Assembly: GCF_958979055.1 (NCBI RefSeq)
Contig: NC_084892.1
Coordinates: 1,182,001-1,246,000, forward strand
Reading direction: 5' to 3'
Length of the DNA: 64,000 bases
DNA from: Alnus glutinosa
Lineage: Eukaryota > Streptophyta > Magnoliopsida > Fagales > Betulaceae
Shown here: positions 35,301-48,275 of the stretch, piece by piece
Layout of the letters: each line of letters opens with the position of its first letter
Numbering within the stretch: position 1 is the first letter of the stretch
Made by a program: the position numbers and the translations under genes
Notes under the pieces: generated by a model
The model's input: the letters and a program-made list of their open reading frames with translations, nothing else
Database searches by the model: none
What the model was told of the DNA's origin: nothing

Positions 35301-35976
35301 TTATTATATGTAATAATGTTACGTGTAATTTTAGATAATTATACTTATGACATGCTTAGAAAGTTGAGTCACTACTTGATAATTAATAAACATCTAATTA
35401 TTAGGAGTACATGGAATATGCTTATTTATGGATTTTGATTCCATCTCTATCATCTACAACTTTCCAAACAAAAATCAGTAGGCTAGGCTTTGGTTTAATT
35501 AGCTAGCTCAGGTGATAAAAGGGTGGGTAGGGTTTGGATAGATTTTAGATTATATATATATTTTTACCGTGCAAAAAACAAAATGTAGTAGGTAAACATT
35601 GTAAAATAAGACAAAAATAAAAATACAAAAAGCTTTAGATATATTTATTATTTTCAAACACAATTAATATAGCTAGCTAGCTAGCTAGATCAACCTCGAC
35701 ACAATCTATGTGCCTAGATTGGCTGATTCACACTAAATTTCAATTGCAGTTGTCTTCTAACACCAGCAGGTGAGGTCGGGTTTAGTAGTTTACAGCATGT
35801 TTAGGGTTTGATATATCGTCACCCTTCACCCTCTAAAAAAAAAAACAGAAAAGAAAAAAAAGAAAAAGAAAAAGAAAAGAAAAGAAAAGGTACATTCCAT
35901 TTCATAAAATTGATGCTAGAAAAGTGAACATGCACGTCTTTTCCAATATTTCTGAATTTCACTTAATTTCCTTAAT

Positions 35977-37998
35977 TCAACCTAATTTCCTAGAATCCAA
36001 GAAATTCTTCCTCTTGGGTTCACAGGATGAAATGTAGTCAAGAAAACTGTAAAAGTCCGTGTCCATGTAACGCCTTGGATTCGCTTCGTTGATTAGTTTA
36101 GGCGATGGCTTGACCATTCTATCGAAAGGAAGAGCATGCAAAGAAGCCACCGATATCCGAGACTTCTTAGAATTCACTGAGACTCTGTGTAAAACACTCT
36201 TGTATTTTCCATTGCTGAAGATCTGAAAGACAAATAAAAGTGATCAGTCAATAAATCGTTGTTAACCATTAATATTGCATTTCAAAAAATTCAAAATTTA
36301 TGAGCGACAAATAATATTATTTAATAAATTGTTATACGATGCATTTTATCCGATCGTGTTTGGTTCATGGCAAAAATTTGAGGTTAATTTGATAAACCCA
36401 CCTCAAGATGATCACCAACGTTGACAACAAATGAATTGGGGATTGGTTCAACAGTGACCCATTTGTCTTGGAATTGAATCTGTAAACCCTCGACCTCATC
36501 TTGGAGAAGAAGTGTAAGGCATCCATAGTCGGAGTGAGGTGGCATTCCTAGCGTTAGATTGGGTTCGGGGCATGGAGGGTAGCAATTGACAACCATTAGC
36601 TGGCTCCCATCTTGGAATTCCTTTAAAATGTCATCTTCTTCTGTCGTCTTCTCTGTGGTTCCCACAAGTCCCAAGCTTTCTAGGATGGCCTCCATTAGCA
36701 TTAGAAACAAGTGTTTTGTTTCTTTTGCGTAGGTAACAGCCGATTTCCTGTTTAATTAAGCATGAACAAGGAACATAATTGGTCATTAATTAGATTACAA
36801 TATAAGTGGCGGACAACTAGAAGCAACTTATTCAAAATTATTATTCTTAATATAATTTTAATAAGCGATTAGGAGCAATCCATTTGCATGTTGTTAATTC
36901 ATCTGTTATTCTACAATAAATTTAAGAAAAGATTAATTAATATTTTAATACTTTCTTAACGGTTCAAATTCAAGAATTCGACTATGATATTATATTCAAT
37001 TATCAATTATTATAAAAATTTAAACAAATAAAAAAGATGGATTCAATAATTTAATAATATTTTAACACAAGTCAACTTCTTTTATTTTTATTATTTTGTT
37101 TCTATTCAAGTCAACTTCTCAACTTCTTATTTAAGTTAGAGAAATTAAAGGTGGAGCTAATCCTGCAAAGCCTAAGTCATCGATCGATTCTGAGCCACAG
37201 AAATATTGAAGAAAGATTAATAATTAAAGAATATGAAGCTAAGCTTTCACCTCAAGTCTACGGGAGAAGAAGGCCAATGAGGGAGAACATCTGACATATT
37301 GGGATGACACATTAGCTTCAAGAAGTCTCTCCAACAAAAAACAGTGTCTTTGGTCTGGTTAAAGCTTGTCCCATATCGGACCGGCGAACGCATGTCGGAA
37401 GACATGAACTTTGCTCTTTCTTCCATTGGGAGCTCGAAAAACCTTGTGCCCACGTCGATCATACTGCTTATAACATCGCTTGGAATGCCATGGTTTACCA
37501 TCTGCATATATTAACCAACAAAAAAATTTCTTCATTTTGAAGCTAGCTCGTTAACTTACACTTACCTAGAACATTTATCTTAAAAATTTAAACGGATAAA
37601 AAAGACTGTAGCTAATATTTAATTGAAATAGAAAATAAATGAATTAAGGAGATAGGATTTTAAATTGCTATTTATCCTAATAGTTTAAGATAAATTTAAA
37701 CGTTTAATAAAAAACCTACCTGAAAAAAACCATATTGCTCGCAAGCATTAGCGAGAGACTCGAGGACTTGTAGCCGGTTGGAACCTTGCAATTCTGAGAA
37801 ATCAATGATGGGCAGCTTGAGAGTTTTCTTGAGTTGATTGAGCTCCCCATCATTCACATTGGGTCGATCGGAAACAGGCCATATGTACTTGTTGGGAACT
37901 TGGTTTATGCCACTATCAGATAGGTACTTCACTCCTTTCTGGTACTGTACTGTATCATCCTCCCTTGTCTCAGTATTCAGCGCCATTGCAGGAGACAT
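35977..37998 (-). CDS. 2-oxoglutarate/Fe(II)-dependent dioxygenase (DOXC; 'flavanone 3-dioxygenase 3-like'), 373 aa
   Basis: Soluble mononuclear iron oxygenase. Exons 37720-37998, 37251-37501, 36402-36747 and 35977-36222, all GT-AG with agreeing phase. N-terminal DIOX_N region at about 62-165 ([26 protein letters not shown]). Catalytic jelly roll at about 225-330: iron ligands H248 and D250 (PPHSDYG) and H304 (SVLHRV), and the 2-oxoglutarate anchor R314-x-S316 (RISVAS). From memory the closest plant relatives are At3g60290/At2g44800. These are often labelled flavanone 3-dioxygenase-like, but their substrate is not established, so I give no symbol. Length and motifs are complete. Start chosen at ATGTCTCCTGC (37998), preceded by an in-phase 5' UTR splice acceptor; a second Met follows four codons later. 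Confidence 0.95.
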
Positions 37999-38009
37999 GT
38001 TGTAATAAC

Positions 38010-38220
38010 CTGAAATTTACAATTAAGGAAGATTATGTTATAAGCCTTCTATTTTTATTTTTTGAGAACTTGAGAGAGAGCGTATATATATATATGGATT
38101 GGATATATACATACCAAATTTGAAGGCTTGAAGAGATCGAGATGAAAGGGATAGTGAGAGAGAAAAACTAGGAAATGAAGTGTGGAATAATGAGAAGGGG
38201 TTTAGGGGTTTATATAGTAG
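38010..38220 (-). promoter_or_regulatory. Dioxygenase 5' UTR intron and core promoter
   Basis: An acceptor (AAATTTCAG) 11 bp upstream of the start codon and a donor (TTTGGTATGTAT) at about 38114 define a short 5' UTR intron, 38010-38114. The leader exon lies above 38115. CTATATAAACC on the minus strand (about 38209-38219) is a well-formed TATA box, which places transcription initiation near 38180. Confidence 0.6.
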
Positions 38221-38568
38221 AGAAACAAGGGGGAGTAGAACAGTAGCAAGGTTTTGTGAAACCGCTCAACCAGCTTCGGGTTTGTGAATCCATGTAACGA
38301 ATCGTTGACCAAAGTCCAGTCAGAGCACGAGATGGGTAGGGAGTAGGGACCAAAGAAAACCCCTCCTTGTCCAGGCCATCAGACCAAAAAAACTTCAACT
38401 GTAACTCTTTGTCCTCTTCCTTAGCTACCACCTACCCTTATAGGTGAAGCTCCCTCTCTCTATCTCTCTCTCTCTCTCTAGAAATATTATAAATAGAAAA
38501 CGTCATAAATGGCAGGAAATCATGGCTGACTTTTACCATGCAAGTCATTTTTATTAATTAGTAGAGCT

Positions 38569-38614
<46 letters not shown>

Positions 38615-39916
38615 AATCGTAAAATTACCTTTAATTCTTATAAATTCTACAAATCTCACACACACTCATAATAGGTTAACCTCAGATTTACATCTATAAA
38701 TTTTACAAATCCCATGCATATATATATATACTAGCTATAATGGGTTAAGTCTTACACCTCCACCTTATAAAGAAGGATAAATTTAAAAAAATATTAATTT
38801 TGAGTATTCATCTTTTAAATTTTTTTTTTCTAATTTTAAAAAATGTCAATTTAAGGTATTCATTTTTTAATTTTTTTTAATTTCAACCATCCATTAGAAT
38901 TTTTCGTTAAATCCTATCAAAATTCTTAAAATAATTTTTTTTTAAATAATAATAATAATAATTTTTTTTTCAAAGATTCAGGCACAGGTTTTTTTACAAA
39001 TTCTGTTAAATTCTAACCAACACTTAAATTCTTACAATTTTTTCTTTTTTTTTTTCTTAAAAAAAAAGAGTATTTTGAGAATTTTGACAAGATTTAGTGA
39101 AAAATTTTAATAGAGGATTGAATGCAAAAATGATAAAAGATCAAGAGTTATTAATGAATCTTTTTCTAAAAAAAAAAAAAAGAGTACGTACCACTAAATT
39201 GTAAGATTATTAATTCCTTTACCATACTAAACCGTTGAATTTTTTATTTTTTATTTTTCACTTTGTTATATACCTATATATACTTTTAAATATTCACCGG
39301 CCAACAATCAGGGTCAAACACATGGCAATTGATTTTTTCATACCAATTTTGACTGCCTATATATAATGAATAATGATATTAATTATTACTCAGTGCAGAA
39401 TTAACCTTTGACGAGGCATCGATCTTGAATGATTAAATTGGAGATATGTAGAACAAATAATATTGTTTATTTGCATGATCAGCTTAATTTGGAGGGGTTC
39501 ATACGCGCGCACCCTATATGTTGTCACGAGAAATTTGACAAATTAATAACTTGTTTGTCAAAGAAAAAATACTTAATTCATATGACGGTTTACCTAGTCT
39601 TATGATGTAATAGTGTGATTTGTCGCTTTATTTTATTTGACAAATTAATTATAAGATGATTTTTTTAAATTTTTTTATTATTATAATTTTTAATTATGGG
39701 AAACCCTACTGCCCCGGATTCGAACAAAGTACTCCTTCCATAACGATCGGTAAGATTCTGACTGTGCTAACAGGTATAACTAGTAATCTTAAAGAATTGT
39801 TCGCACTTAAAAAACAAAAAAAAAAAAAAAAAAAAAAAAATCAAACTTTAAACTAATTAATAAAAATACCACAAAAATCAAGACTACCTTTACCACCGGA
39901 ATCAACCCGGTTAATC
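38221..39916. other. AT-rich interval with simple repeats
   Basis: Dioxygenase upstream region, then a (TC)n tract (38453-38479), a ~43-base T run (38571-38610) and several A/T homopolymers. No gene recognised. Confidence 0.4.
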
Positions 39917-40026
39917 CACTACAGAAAAATAATTGGTTTCTAGGGACATATATTTAGTAACGTGCCAAAAGGTCTAACACGTTACTAAGTTTCAAATTTA
40001 GTGACTTGTCTTCGACGTGATAAATC
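39917..40026. mobile_element. Truncated CACTA-like terminus
   Basis: CACTACAGAAAAATAATTGG followed by TTTAGTAACGTGCC and its inverse CACGTTACTAAG resembles a CACTA end with subterminal repeats. No matching opposite end was found nearby, so it is a fragment or a chance resemblance. Confidence 0.4.
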
Positions 40027-40559
40027 ACATATTAATAATATTGGTTTTCATAAAATTATTATCCTTTAGGTTTTCTTATAGCTGTACGTACATGGTTCAG
40101 AAATTATAAACAACTTTTGGGCTTGTGACTGCATGCGTTGGACCAACGACCGACCAACCAGTAATCTTTGTTTACACGGAGAAAACCTACGTACGTACGT
40201 ACGTTTGGTGAGGAAATATAGATACATTCTCCTTCTTAACGTGATCCAAGGAAACAGGAACAGAACAGAATTTATCATCGAGGTTTAACTCTAGTTTTAA
40301 TTAGAGTTAAAATCAGTGATAGGGCTAAGATTTTTGTTAAAACGAATCAAGATTGAAAGTAAAGTTTTTTTTTTTCCCCCTTTCTGAATAATTAAGTAGA
40401 ACTATTATTAATAAAAAGAATTAATTGTACAACAAATCAACACAAACTAAACCAGAATATTTACATCAATATTCCTAGTTAAGACAAAGTCTAACATTCT
40501 CCAAAGTCTTGTTGAATCTTCATTTTTCAGAAAGCCGAAACCACACGCACCTCTCAAAA

Positions 40560-40800
40560 ATCATCTTCAAGATTTGTTCCTCAGTTTCTCGGTTGGCCAC
40601 CAAATTTGATTTCATTTCTAGCCTTCCAAATTCTATACACACTAAGAACCAATTTGCAAGTCACCCCCAACATGGACTTAGTTTTCCAATGGCTGCACCC
40701 TTCCTCAATCAAGTCATCCCAAACATTAGGAGGATTCAGAACATTACATCTATGCAAACAAGTCTTTCAAATCCGTGAACTAATTCAAGGCTGCAATCGA
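40560..40800 (-). pseudogene. LINE-type reverse transcriptase 3'-end fragment
   Basis: The minus strand reads WDDLIEEGCSHWKTKS, then VYRIWKARNEIKFGGQPRN before a stop. This matches the style of the zinc-binding/RNase H-proximal tail of plant LINE polyproteins (..lWkaRN..f..). It is short and without neighbouring RT motifs; the rest is lost. Confidence 0.55.
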
Positions 40801-41073
40801 ATTTCGCAGAATCTTCACCGCACTTTGTTACAGCCGTGGTTGTTTGTAACACTTTTGATTTTGAGATTTGGTGCAGTCCGACAGCTAAAGAAGGTTGCAT
40901 CGAATTCTCCAAAACTTGTAAAACGATGTTTGATTTTTTGTGAAGAATTATTTACTTTTCATAATTTAAAGTACCTTTTATGCTCACTCGTAAAGTCGGT
41001 GAAAGCTTTGGGCATTTAAGTGTGATGTCAGCAATGAAGTTACATGGGGCAATTTTTTGTCTAATGGTGGGCA

Positions 41074-42525
41074 CACTACAAAAAAAACTGTAATTTGCCG
41101 CGTGTCTACAGTAACAGTTACTGAGACACGCGGCCAACTGGCCGCGTGTCTTAATAACTACGTGACAGATTGTTTGCGAAAAACAAGTAGCCGCGTGTAA
41201 AAAATACACGCGGCCAATTAGCCGCGTGTATTTTGCACACGCGGTCAATTGGCCACGTTTATTTAATTGGCCGCGTGTATTTTGCACACGCGGCCAATTA
41301 GCGGCGTTTATTTTTGACACGCGGCCAATCAAATAAACGTGGCCAAGTGATTCAAAATTCCCTCCTTTTCTTTTTTTCTTCTGCAACTGCACCGCCCGCA
41401 TTGTTTGACTTTTCTTTATCATTTCTTTTTTCTTTTTCTTTCTTCCTTCAAGGATAATATTAATGGCCGGTTCTTTCTTCTTCTTTTTTCTTTGTTCTTT
41501 TTTCTGCCTTCTTCCTTCTTTCCCTTCTTCCTTCTTTCTTCCCCTTATTTCTTTTCTTCCCCAGCCTTATTTCTTCACACAGTCACAGAGAGCCAGAGAG
41601 GGAAATGGAAGACGGAGACCGAGAGAGTTGGAGATCCGGTCTGTGGTATGATTTCCGCGTGTATTTTTTCTTTTCCTTCTTTCCCTTTTTCCCACGCTCT
41701 TCGTTCCTAAATCTCCTTTTTTTTTTTTTGTTCTTTTCTTCACACAGAGGGAGATGGAAGAGGGAGACCGATCGGAGCTGGAGATGGAAGAGGGAGATTG
41801 ATTTCCGGCGACCGATTCTCAGGGATTGGTATTTTTTTTTTTCTGGTTTTATTTTCGGCGATTTGCTGTTGTTTGGGTGTATTGAATTTGATTTTGGGTT
41901 TTGGGCGTTTTGGTTTGATAATTTCCGACGAATTGGTTTGATGATTTAGGGTTTCTCTTGTATTGATTTTTTTTTTTCCCCATTTTGGGTTTTATTTCCG
42001 GCGTGATGTTGTTGTTTTGGTCCCGGCGTGATGCTGTTGTTTTTTTTCCCATCTTGTATTGATTTTGGGTTTCGGGCGATTGGGTTGAATGGCCGGGTTC
42101 TTGCTATTTTTTCTGGCTTCTTGCTGTGTTTTCTGGGTTTGGGTGTAATGAATTTGCTGTTGTTTTGGTTATGGATTAATGGGAGAAGAAAAAAGACTGG
42201 CCTGGCCTGGCCGGATGTATGCCAGATTGGAGAAGAAAGGATACCGGCCTGGCCTGGCCTGGCCGGATCGATGTATGCCAATTTTTTTTTTTAAAAAGGA
42301 CAAAAATTTTAGCCGCGTGTATTGAAATACACGCGGCTAGAATTTCAAAAAAAATAAATTCCTGTCAGCCACGTATTTTTTGCAAGTTGCTAAATGATAC
42401 ATGGCTAAATAGCCACATATATAAAGGGACACGCGGCTAATTGTGCATTTAAACACAACAGAATTTACCACGTGTAATTGGCTGTGGCTAATTGCAAGTG
42501 GCTAATAACAAAGTTATTTGTAGTG
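41074..42525. mobile_element. Non-autonomous CACTA element, 1452 bp
   Basis: Starts CACTACAAAAAAAACTGTAA, ends AAAGTTATTTGTAGTG and is flanked by GCA on both sides (41071-41073 and 42526-42528). Subterminal arrays consist of GCCGCGTGT / ACACGCGGC units in both orientations (41096-41345 and 42311-42500). The core (41390-42280) resembles a gene 5' end: CT-rich leader, purine-rich GGAGATGGAAGAGGGAGA repeats, a G+T-rich intron-like tail. No transposase. The open frames inside are low-complexity shadows. Confidence 0.93.
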
Positions 42526-42564
42526 GCAAGTCATCAGTTTATATGTACTGTGAGTTTTTTTATG

Positions 42565-42910
42565 GTCTGTTTGGGTATTAAATATTTTGAATATGAATAG
42601 TATTTTGAATCTGACTGCGGATTTTAAGACAATGAAAATGTATTTGAATGTTGAATATAATTTAGATTCTTTTCGAACATGTGTTTGGGTGTTGAATTTT
42701 TTAAATTAGAAAATGTGCTTTATAATGGTAGAAAGTGATTGGAAATAATTGGATTGTATGAAAAGTTGTGTATAATGATTGGTGTTATGAAAATAAGTGT
42801 TAAATTTTAGAAATTGAAAAATAATAAAACTAATAATAAAAAGAACAACAACAAAAAAAATTAAAAATTAAAAACTAAAAAATCTAATATTTTATTTTTA
42901 GTTTTATTTT

Positions 42911-42974
<64 letters not shown>

Positions 42975-43753
42975 TCAGCCACCCCGGCCCCTGGGGGTGG
43001 CCGCGGGCCACTCCCGACCCCCGAAATCCATTTGAGGTAGCTCGAAAGCCACTCCTAGGACACTGGGGGTAGCCGCGCGGCTACCCCCAACCCCAGGGGT
43101 GGCCCGAAATCAATTTAGGATGGCTCGAAAGCCACCGCTAGTGCTCAGGGAGTCGGGCGCAGCCAACCCCGGCCACTGGAGAAAGCTGCACGGCCACCTT
43201 TGTTCCCAGGGGTGGCCTTCGGGCCACCCCGGCCACTGGGGGTAGCCGCTTGGCCACCCCCGGTAGCAGGGGTAGCCTCTGGGCCATTCCTAAGGCTCAG
43301 GGGTGGCTTTCGGGCCGCTCCGAAATCCATTTGGGGTGGCTTGAAAGCCACCCCCAGGGGTCGAGGTGTGGCGCGCGGCCACCCTCAGGGGCCGGGGTGG
43401 CTTTTGGCCACCCCATTTTCCTATTTTTCTTCAAAAAAAAATTAATTCTTTTTAGTTTACTTTTTTTTTCAGTTTTTTTTTTTTTAAAAAAAAATATGTT
43501 ACAAAACTCAAAATATGCTACTGAACAGCCGGTTTCAGACTAGCATTTAATGCTACAACTCAAAAGTCACGCCTATGTTAATTGATAGCATAGAAAGAAC
43601 AAAATTCAAGCCTCTATCATTTCACCTCGGAATTCAAACTACATTCACATTATATTCAAACAGCTGGTGAGTTTTATTCAGCTTGGTTGCAGGTTGTGGA
43701 TTTTCGAATAAAAATCCGGTTTGAATATTGAATAATATTCGAACCAAACAGAC
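42565..43753. mobile_element. ~1.19-kb TIR element with GC-rich GGGGTGGCC core
   Basis: Inverted ends GTCTGTTTGGGTATTAAATA (left) and ..TATTCGAACCAAACAGAC (right), similar over about 50 bp with further GAATATTGAATA / AATATTTTGAATA words. The centre holds a (TA)n tract (42914-42970) and a 430-bp GC-rich array of CCACCCC / GGGGTGGCC palindromes (42975-43410). The target duplication is not convincing. The end sequence resembles hAT-like or other small TIR families. Confidence 0.65.
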
Positions 43754-45388
43754 TATTAGAAAATTTGGGCGGGTGAGGATCAGGGTCATTTGACCCATCT
43801 TGACCCTTTCCTCCGCCCTTAGTCAAAACCATATATATATATATAAAGACAAAAATTTAAAATTGGAGGGCCATGACTCTCTTGATCGAATCTAAGTTCC
43901 TAACAATTAGCTGGTAGCTAGCTAGATTGGACAACTAATTATTGTAAAAAGACTTTTTATAGAGCTTATTTGTTAGAGGACGTGTCTGTTCAAATTAACA
44001 AATTCTATATGAGTTCTCTTACACTTATCTTATCGAATTGCTAACTATCCAAACAAACAAATACATTGAACTCAATCCCTCTCAACCCTAAGTTCGTATG
44101 TATAATAAGAAGAGTACTACTAGCTGGAATTAAAGGATTTTTTAGTGTTACAATGTGCATGTGGATGAAGAGGATGAGTTGATTAATTGGTGTAAGCTTT
44201 CTGCCCACTTCGATTAAAAATTAAAACGAAAGCTAGCTTAGCAATATTTATTGTTATGGTGCCCCGTGAACCCAAATTACATGTGTGCAGACCAATTAAC
44301 TAGTCTTTTCATCTCAAAAATCAGATATATATATATATATACACAATACATGGACATGCATGCGGCGAGCCCTAGCTATATAGAGACCCAATTAATTAAT
44401 TAACAACCTGTCATGATCGATCACATTTGACATTTTATGATTAAGTACGTCAATTAATTTTTTTATTAAACATTAAACTTAATTATACAATGCCACGTGG
44501 CCAAAAATGGTATCAAAGCTAAATATATCCTCTGAGAGAGGCCATGCAAGCATGTTGGCATATTGTTGCACTAAGCATTTTATATTTTATTGTAAATAAA
44601 AAAAAAAAGCTCCCTTTTCAGCCAAAAAGAAAATTATAATATTCATATTTTGGCATGATTATCACACAGATATTTATTTCTAACAGACCCTCGTTCTGAG
44701 AAACCGCAGGGAATTAACTTGCAGTTGTATCGATCCTTGGAGAAAAATAAAATAAAATAAAAGGATAAATAAGACATGTGATGGCATTCATCCTACTCAC
44801 ACACCAAATTAATTAAGCTTATCCTGGATTACAGCTGTTGACCTCTAAAGTTTTGTACTTATATAAATCAAACTTATCGAAAATAGTAACACAATAATGT
44901 TGTATATATATATATATATGTACGTGTGCAGCTGGGCATTCATTTTATATATATGACGTATTCATCACGTTGTCTCTTTATATATATTGCTTCTTTATAA
45001 CTAAATTATTTCTTCCAAATTAGGTTATAATTTTTTTTTTCTAATTCTTAATCTATTTAGATGTCATTTGTCTTTAGAGAAACGTTTTTGCAATTTAATA
45101 AACCAAAATTAAAAATATTCAAACCTAATTTGAGGAAAATTCAAGTTGTTCTAGCATGGTCCCAAACTCCAAAATCTTAGACTCTTATGGGTCTATGTTC
45201 CTTAGCCAATTCCGTCGACTTTCAAGTTTCAACGCTGTTTAATTATTAAAAAAGAAAAAAAAAAAAAAAAAAAAAGGTTTCAACGGTGTTTGTTTTAGGT
45301 CACTTGAGCCTTAAATAATTCGTAAGAAACAGGAGTGAGCTGAGGTCAAAGGATGGAGCCATGGAGGCCTGCGTACGTTGGTTGAAAC
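43754..45388. other. AT-rich interval, no gene seen
   Basis: Contains several (TA)n tracts (43830, 44322, 44905) and no supportable coding region. Confidence 0.4.
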
Positions 45389-46833
45389 AGTGAGGTTTGT
45401 GTGTGGTCGGGGTGGTGCCAATTAAGCTGGTCGACCTCCATGTCTTCTGCTCGCCACTAAAACTTTTTGCTTTGTCCTTTTATCCCCCATTCGTTGCATG
45501 CTTTCTGGGGTCCACGTCAGCTCCTCAATATTGAATGTGATGGACATGTAATGCACCGAATATTTTTTGTCATATCAACGTCCTTCACATCTCACGGGTT
45601 CATCATCTTGTTCGTGGATATTTTTTCTGTTTGACTCTCAGTAATGTATTATTCGATCAATTATTTGGGTTTGGGTTTTTAATTATTTGAAAATTCATTT
45701 CTTTATTAACAAGTAATATTTGCATTAATGTTGTTTTATTTATTTATTTTATTTTTTAATGATAACAGCGGACTTTAGCTGTAATATACCGTTATACACT
45801 AGATTTGACATGTCCCTTGGCCTACTAGATTTAAAAATGTAGATTTATTAACAATTTCTTCGTTTTTATTTTTAAATTTTTTGAGCTAATTCTGAATTCA
45901 TAATATAGAATTAAGAAAAAAATATACACATATGTACCCCCTTCAAAGTTCAAACTGCCGCTCTTTTATCAATGTGTTCTCAAATTACTAATTACGATAA
46001 TGTTCTCCCAAAGCTAACAAAAAAAATAAAAATAACCTTAAAAAAGTTTCAATCAGATAAATATATTCCTATAAATTCGAAGAAGACAAAATAAAACTAA
46101 AAAAAACATATTAAAAAAAAACAATTTTTTTTTGAAAGATTAAATAAATATTAAAAGAAATAAAAAAAAAATGAAAATTCAAGAGGGTGGCCACACTAAA
46201 AATTATATAAAACAAAATCAAAAAAAGAAAAAAGAAAAACCCTTGATTTTTATTTTTATTTTCCGTTTATTAATTTATTTTTCATTTTTTGTTTCTGTTT
46301 TTGTTTTAATATAATTTTCAGATTTTTTATAATTTTATGAACAATATTTTTGTCATTGAGAAAATATTAACATTATTTGATACTTTAAGGAAAGACATTG
46401 ACACAATTGATAGTTTGTGGGTGGAATATTAACAATTAAATGATCGTTTAAGGAGAATATATATACTTTTTCTTATAATTAAAGACGGCCATCTACATAT
46501 TGTCCTCTCGGGTTTTTGTGTATATTTTGCGCACGGAATTAGTTGGAAGCCCATGGCATTTAGCAGAAACGTAACGAATTTGTATGGAAGTCTTTGTTTT
46601 TTTATATAAATAAACATAAATCCATCCTTTTCTTTTTCATTATGCTACTGACTTCATTATATAAATATATATACATGAATACATCACATTGGAAGTCAAC
46701 CTTTCATTGGTTTGGATAATCGCACGATCGATTCCTCCTCTATAGGAATCATAGGATGTATAAGCAGTACAATACTTTATCTACTCGCAAGTCACAAACT
46801 CAATCCAACAATCTACCTCTAGCACCCCTGTCT

Positions 46834-47594
46834 AGGGCTGTATTCGAGCTGAGTCGAATCGAGTATTGAATGTTCAAGCTCGGCTCATTTAATTTTATTT
46901 CGAACACGAGTCGAATTCGAATTTATCATCGAACGAAATATTCTGTTCAAGCTTGGCTCGTTTAATTTTATTTCGAATACGAGTCGAGCTCGATCTTATC
47001 ACGAGCTGCTCAATTAACTTATTCATTTCTTATATAAAGTAAATATCATGATTGTTTATATTTTCATAAATCCATATTAATCATTAATTAATCAAGTCTT
47101 ATTAAAATTTTATCATCTGAGTTCATTAAATAAATTAACTTGAATCTTAAATAATATAATCTCGAGTTTATATGTATGTATATAAATTTGTTATGCACAT
47201 ACACAAATTACATGTGTGCACACAAACACATATAACCACACATACTCACAAACACACTTATGTACACACAAATCTATAAAATTAAACTCACAACAATAAT
47301 TCAAGCTATATCTATCATATTTGGATGATGATTCATTTTTACTTAAGATGTTCTTATTACAAAATTAAAATAATACTAAGAAAAAATTGTAAAAATGAAG
47401 TTATACGAGTTTATACAAGCTTATCCGAGTCTATCCGAATCGAGCCGAGTTTATACGAGTATGTCTCGTTTAATATTCGAATATATTATTGTGTTCACGA
47501 ACGGCTCATTTATTATTCAAACCGAGACCGAATCGAGTTTAACCGAACCGAATCGAGCCGAGCTGACGAGTGGCCGAGCTCATCTTACACCCCT
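46834..47594. mobile_element. 761-bp TIR element inserted in copy A
   Basis: ACCCCTGTCT occurs directly on both sides (46824-46833 and 47595-47604), a 10-bp target duplication (or 9 bp plus a chance base). Copies B (about 55138) and C (about 62874) have a single undisturbed site. Ends are AGGGCTGTATTCGAGC and the inverse of AGGGGTGTAAGATGAGC. The body is rich in CGAGCCGAGTC / GAGCTCG words. No gene. The duplication size points to the Mutator superfamily. Confidence 0.85.
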
Positions 47595-47631
47595 ACCCCT
47601 GTCTCCACTTCCTCATAAGTTTAAAAATAAG

Positions 47632-48097
47632 GGATAACTTTACATAGAGTATTGATCATTTTGATTTAAGAATAATGAAGTTTTAAATGTCTTAAATAAA
47701 GGTATTTAAGTTTTCAAACGTTTCAATAAAAAAGTAATATGTTAGGATTTATCGTTAAATTCTGTCAAAATTTTCAAAATACTAATGTATTTATATTTTT
47801 TAAAAATAAATACATAATTTTTTTAAAAAAATATATATAAATTTTTTAAAAGATTCAGGTATGGGTATTTTTGCAAATTTCGTTAAATTCTTACTAACAC
47901 TTAAATCTTAATAATTTTTTTTCTTAAAAAAAATAGGGATCTTTTGAGAATTTCGGCAAGAATAAACAGCAAATCCTAACGAAATACTTGTAATTGAGAC
48001 GTTTGAAAATTTTGATACCCTAGTTTGAGACTTTTGTAAGTTTAATCTCCCTAAATCAAAATGGTCAATACTTCAATACTCTTATGTGATGTAATCC
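47632..48097. repeat. ~470-bp foldback element, copy in unit A
   Basis: The left arm GGATAACTTTACATAGAGTATTGATCATTTTGATTTA pairs with the right-end TAAATCAAAATGGTCAATAC..GATGTAATCC. Arms of roughly 200 bp surround an A/T-rich centre. Orthologous copies lie at 55265-55713 and 62909-63367, so it was present before the segmental duplication. Confidence 0.7.
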
Positions 48098-48242
48098 AAA
48101 AATGTAAATTTTTGCGCACATCACGGGACAAAATGATTTGTCTCTCGATCTTATTCAAGAAGCATTATCATGTCATTTCCGTTGCAATTATATTTGCCGG
48201 GACAGTGAAAAGGCCCTTGTTGATCTTTCTTTATGCTCTTAA

Positions 48243-48275
<33 letters not shown>

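Noticed and set aside
41405-42440. Open frames within the second CACTA element
   Set aside because: Phe/Leu-rich or Lys/Asn-rich translations of CT-rich and purine-rich DNA; no domain.
43145-43543. Gly/Pro/Arg-rich frames in the GGGGTGGCC array (also 50977-51490)
   Set aside because: Periodic palindromic DNA yields repetitive peptides on both strands; not coding.
46429-46617. Small frame YIKKQRLPYKFVTFLL-like, repeated at 54800-55000
   Set aside because: Present in the duplicated units but disrupted in unit C (62.6 kb); no family features, AT-rich non-coding DNA.
47325-47637. 97- and 80-residue frames in the 761-bp insertion
   Set aside because: They are translations of the CGAGTC/GAGCCG repeat in two frames.
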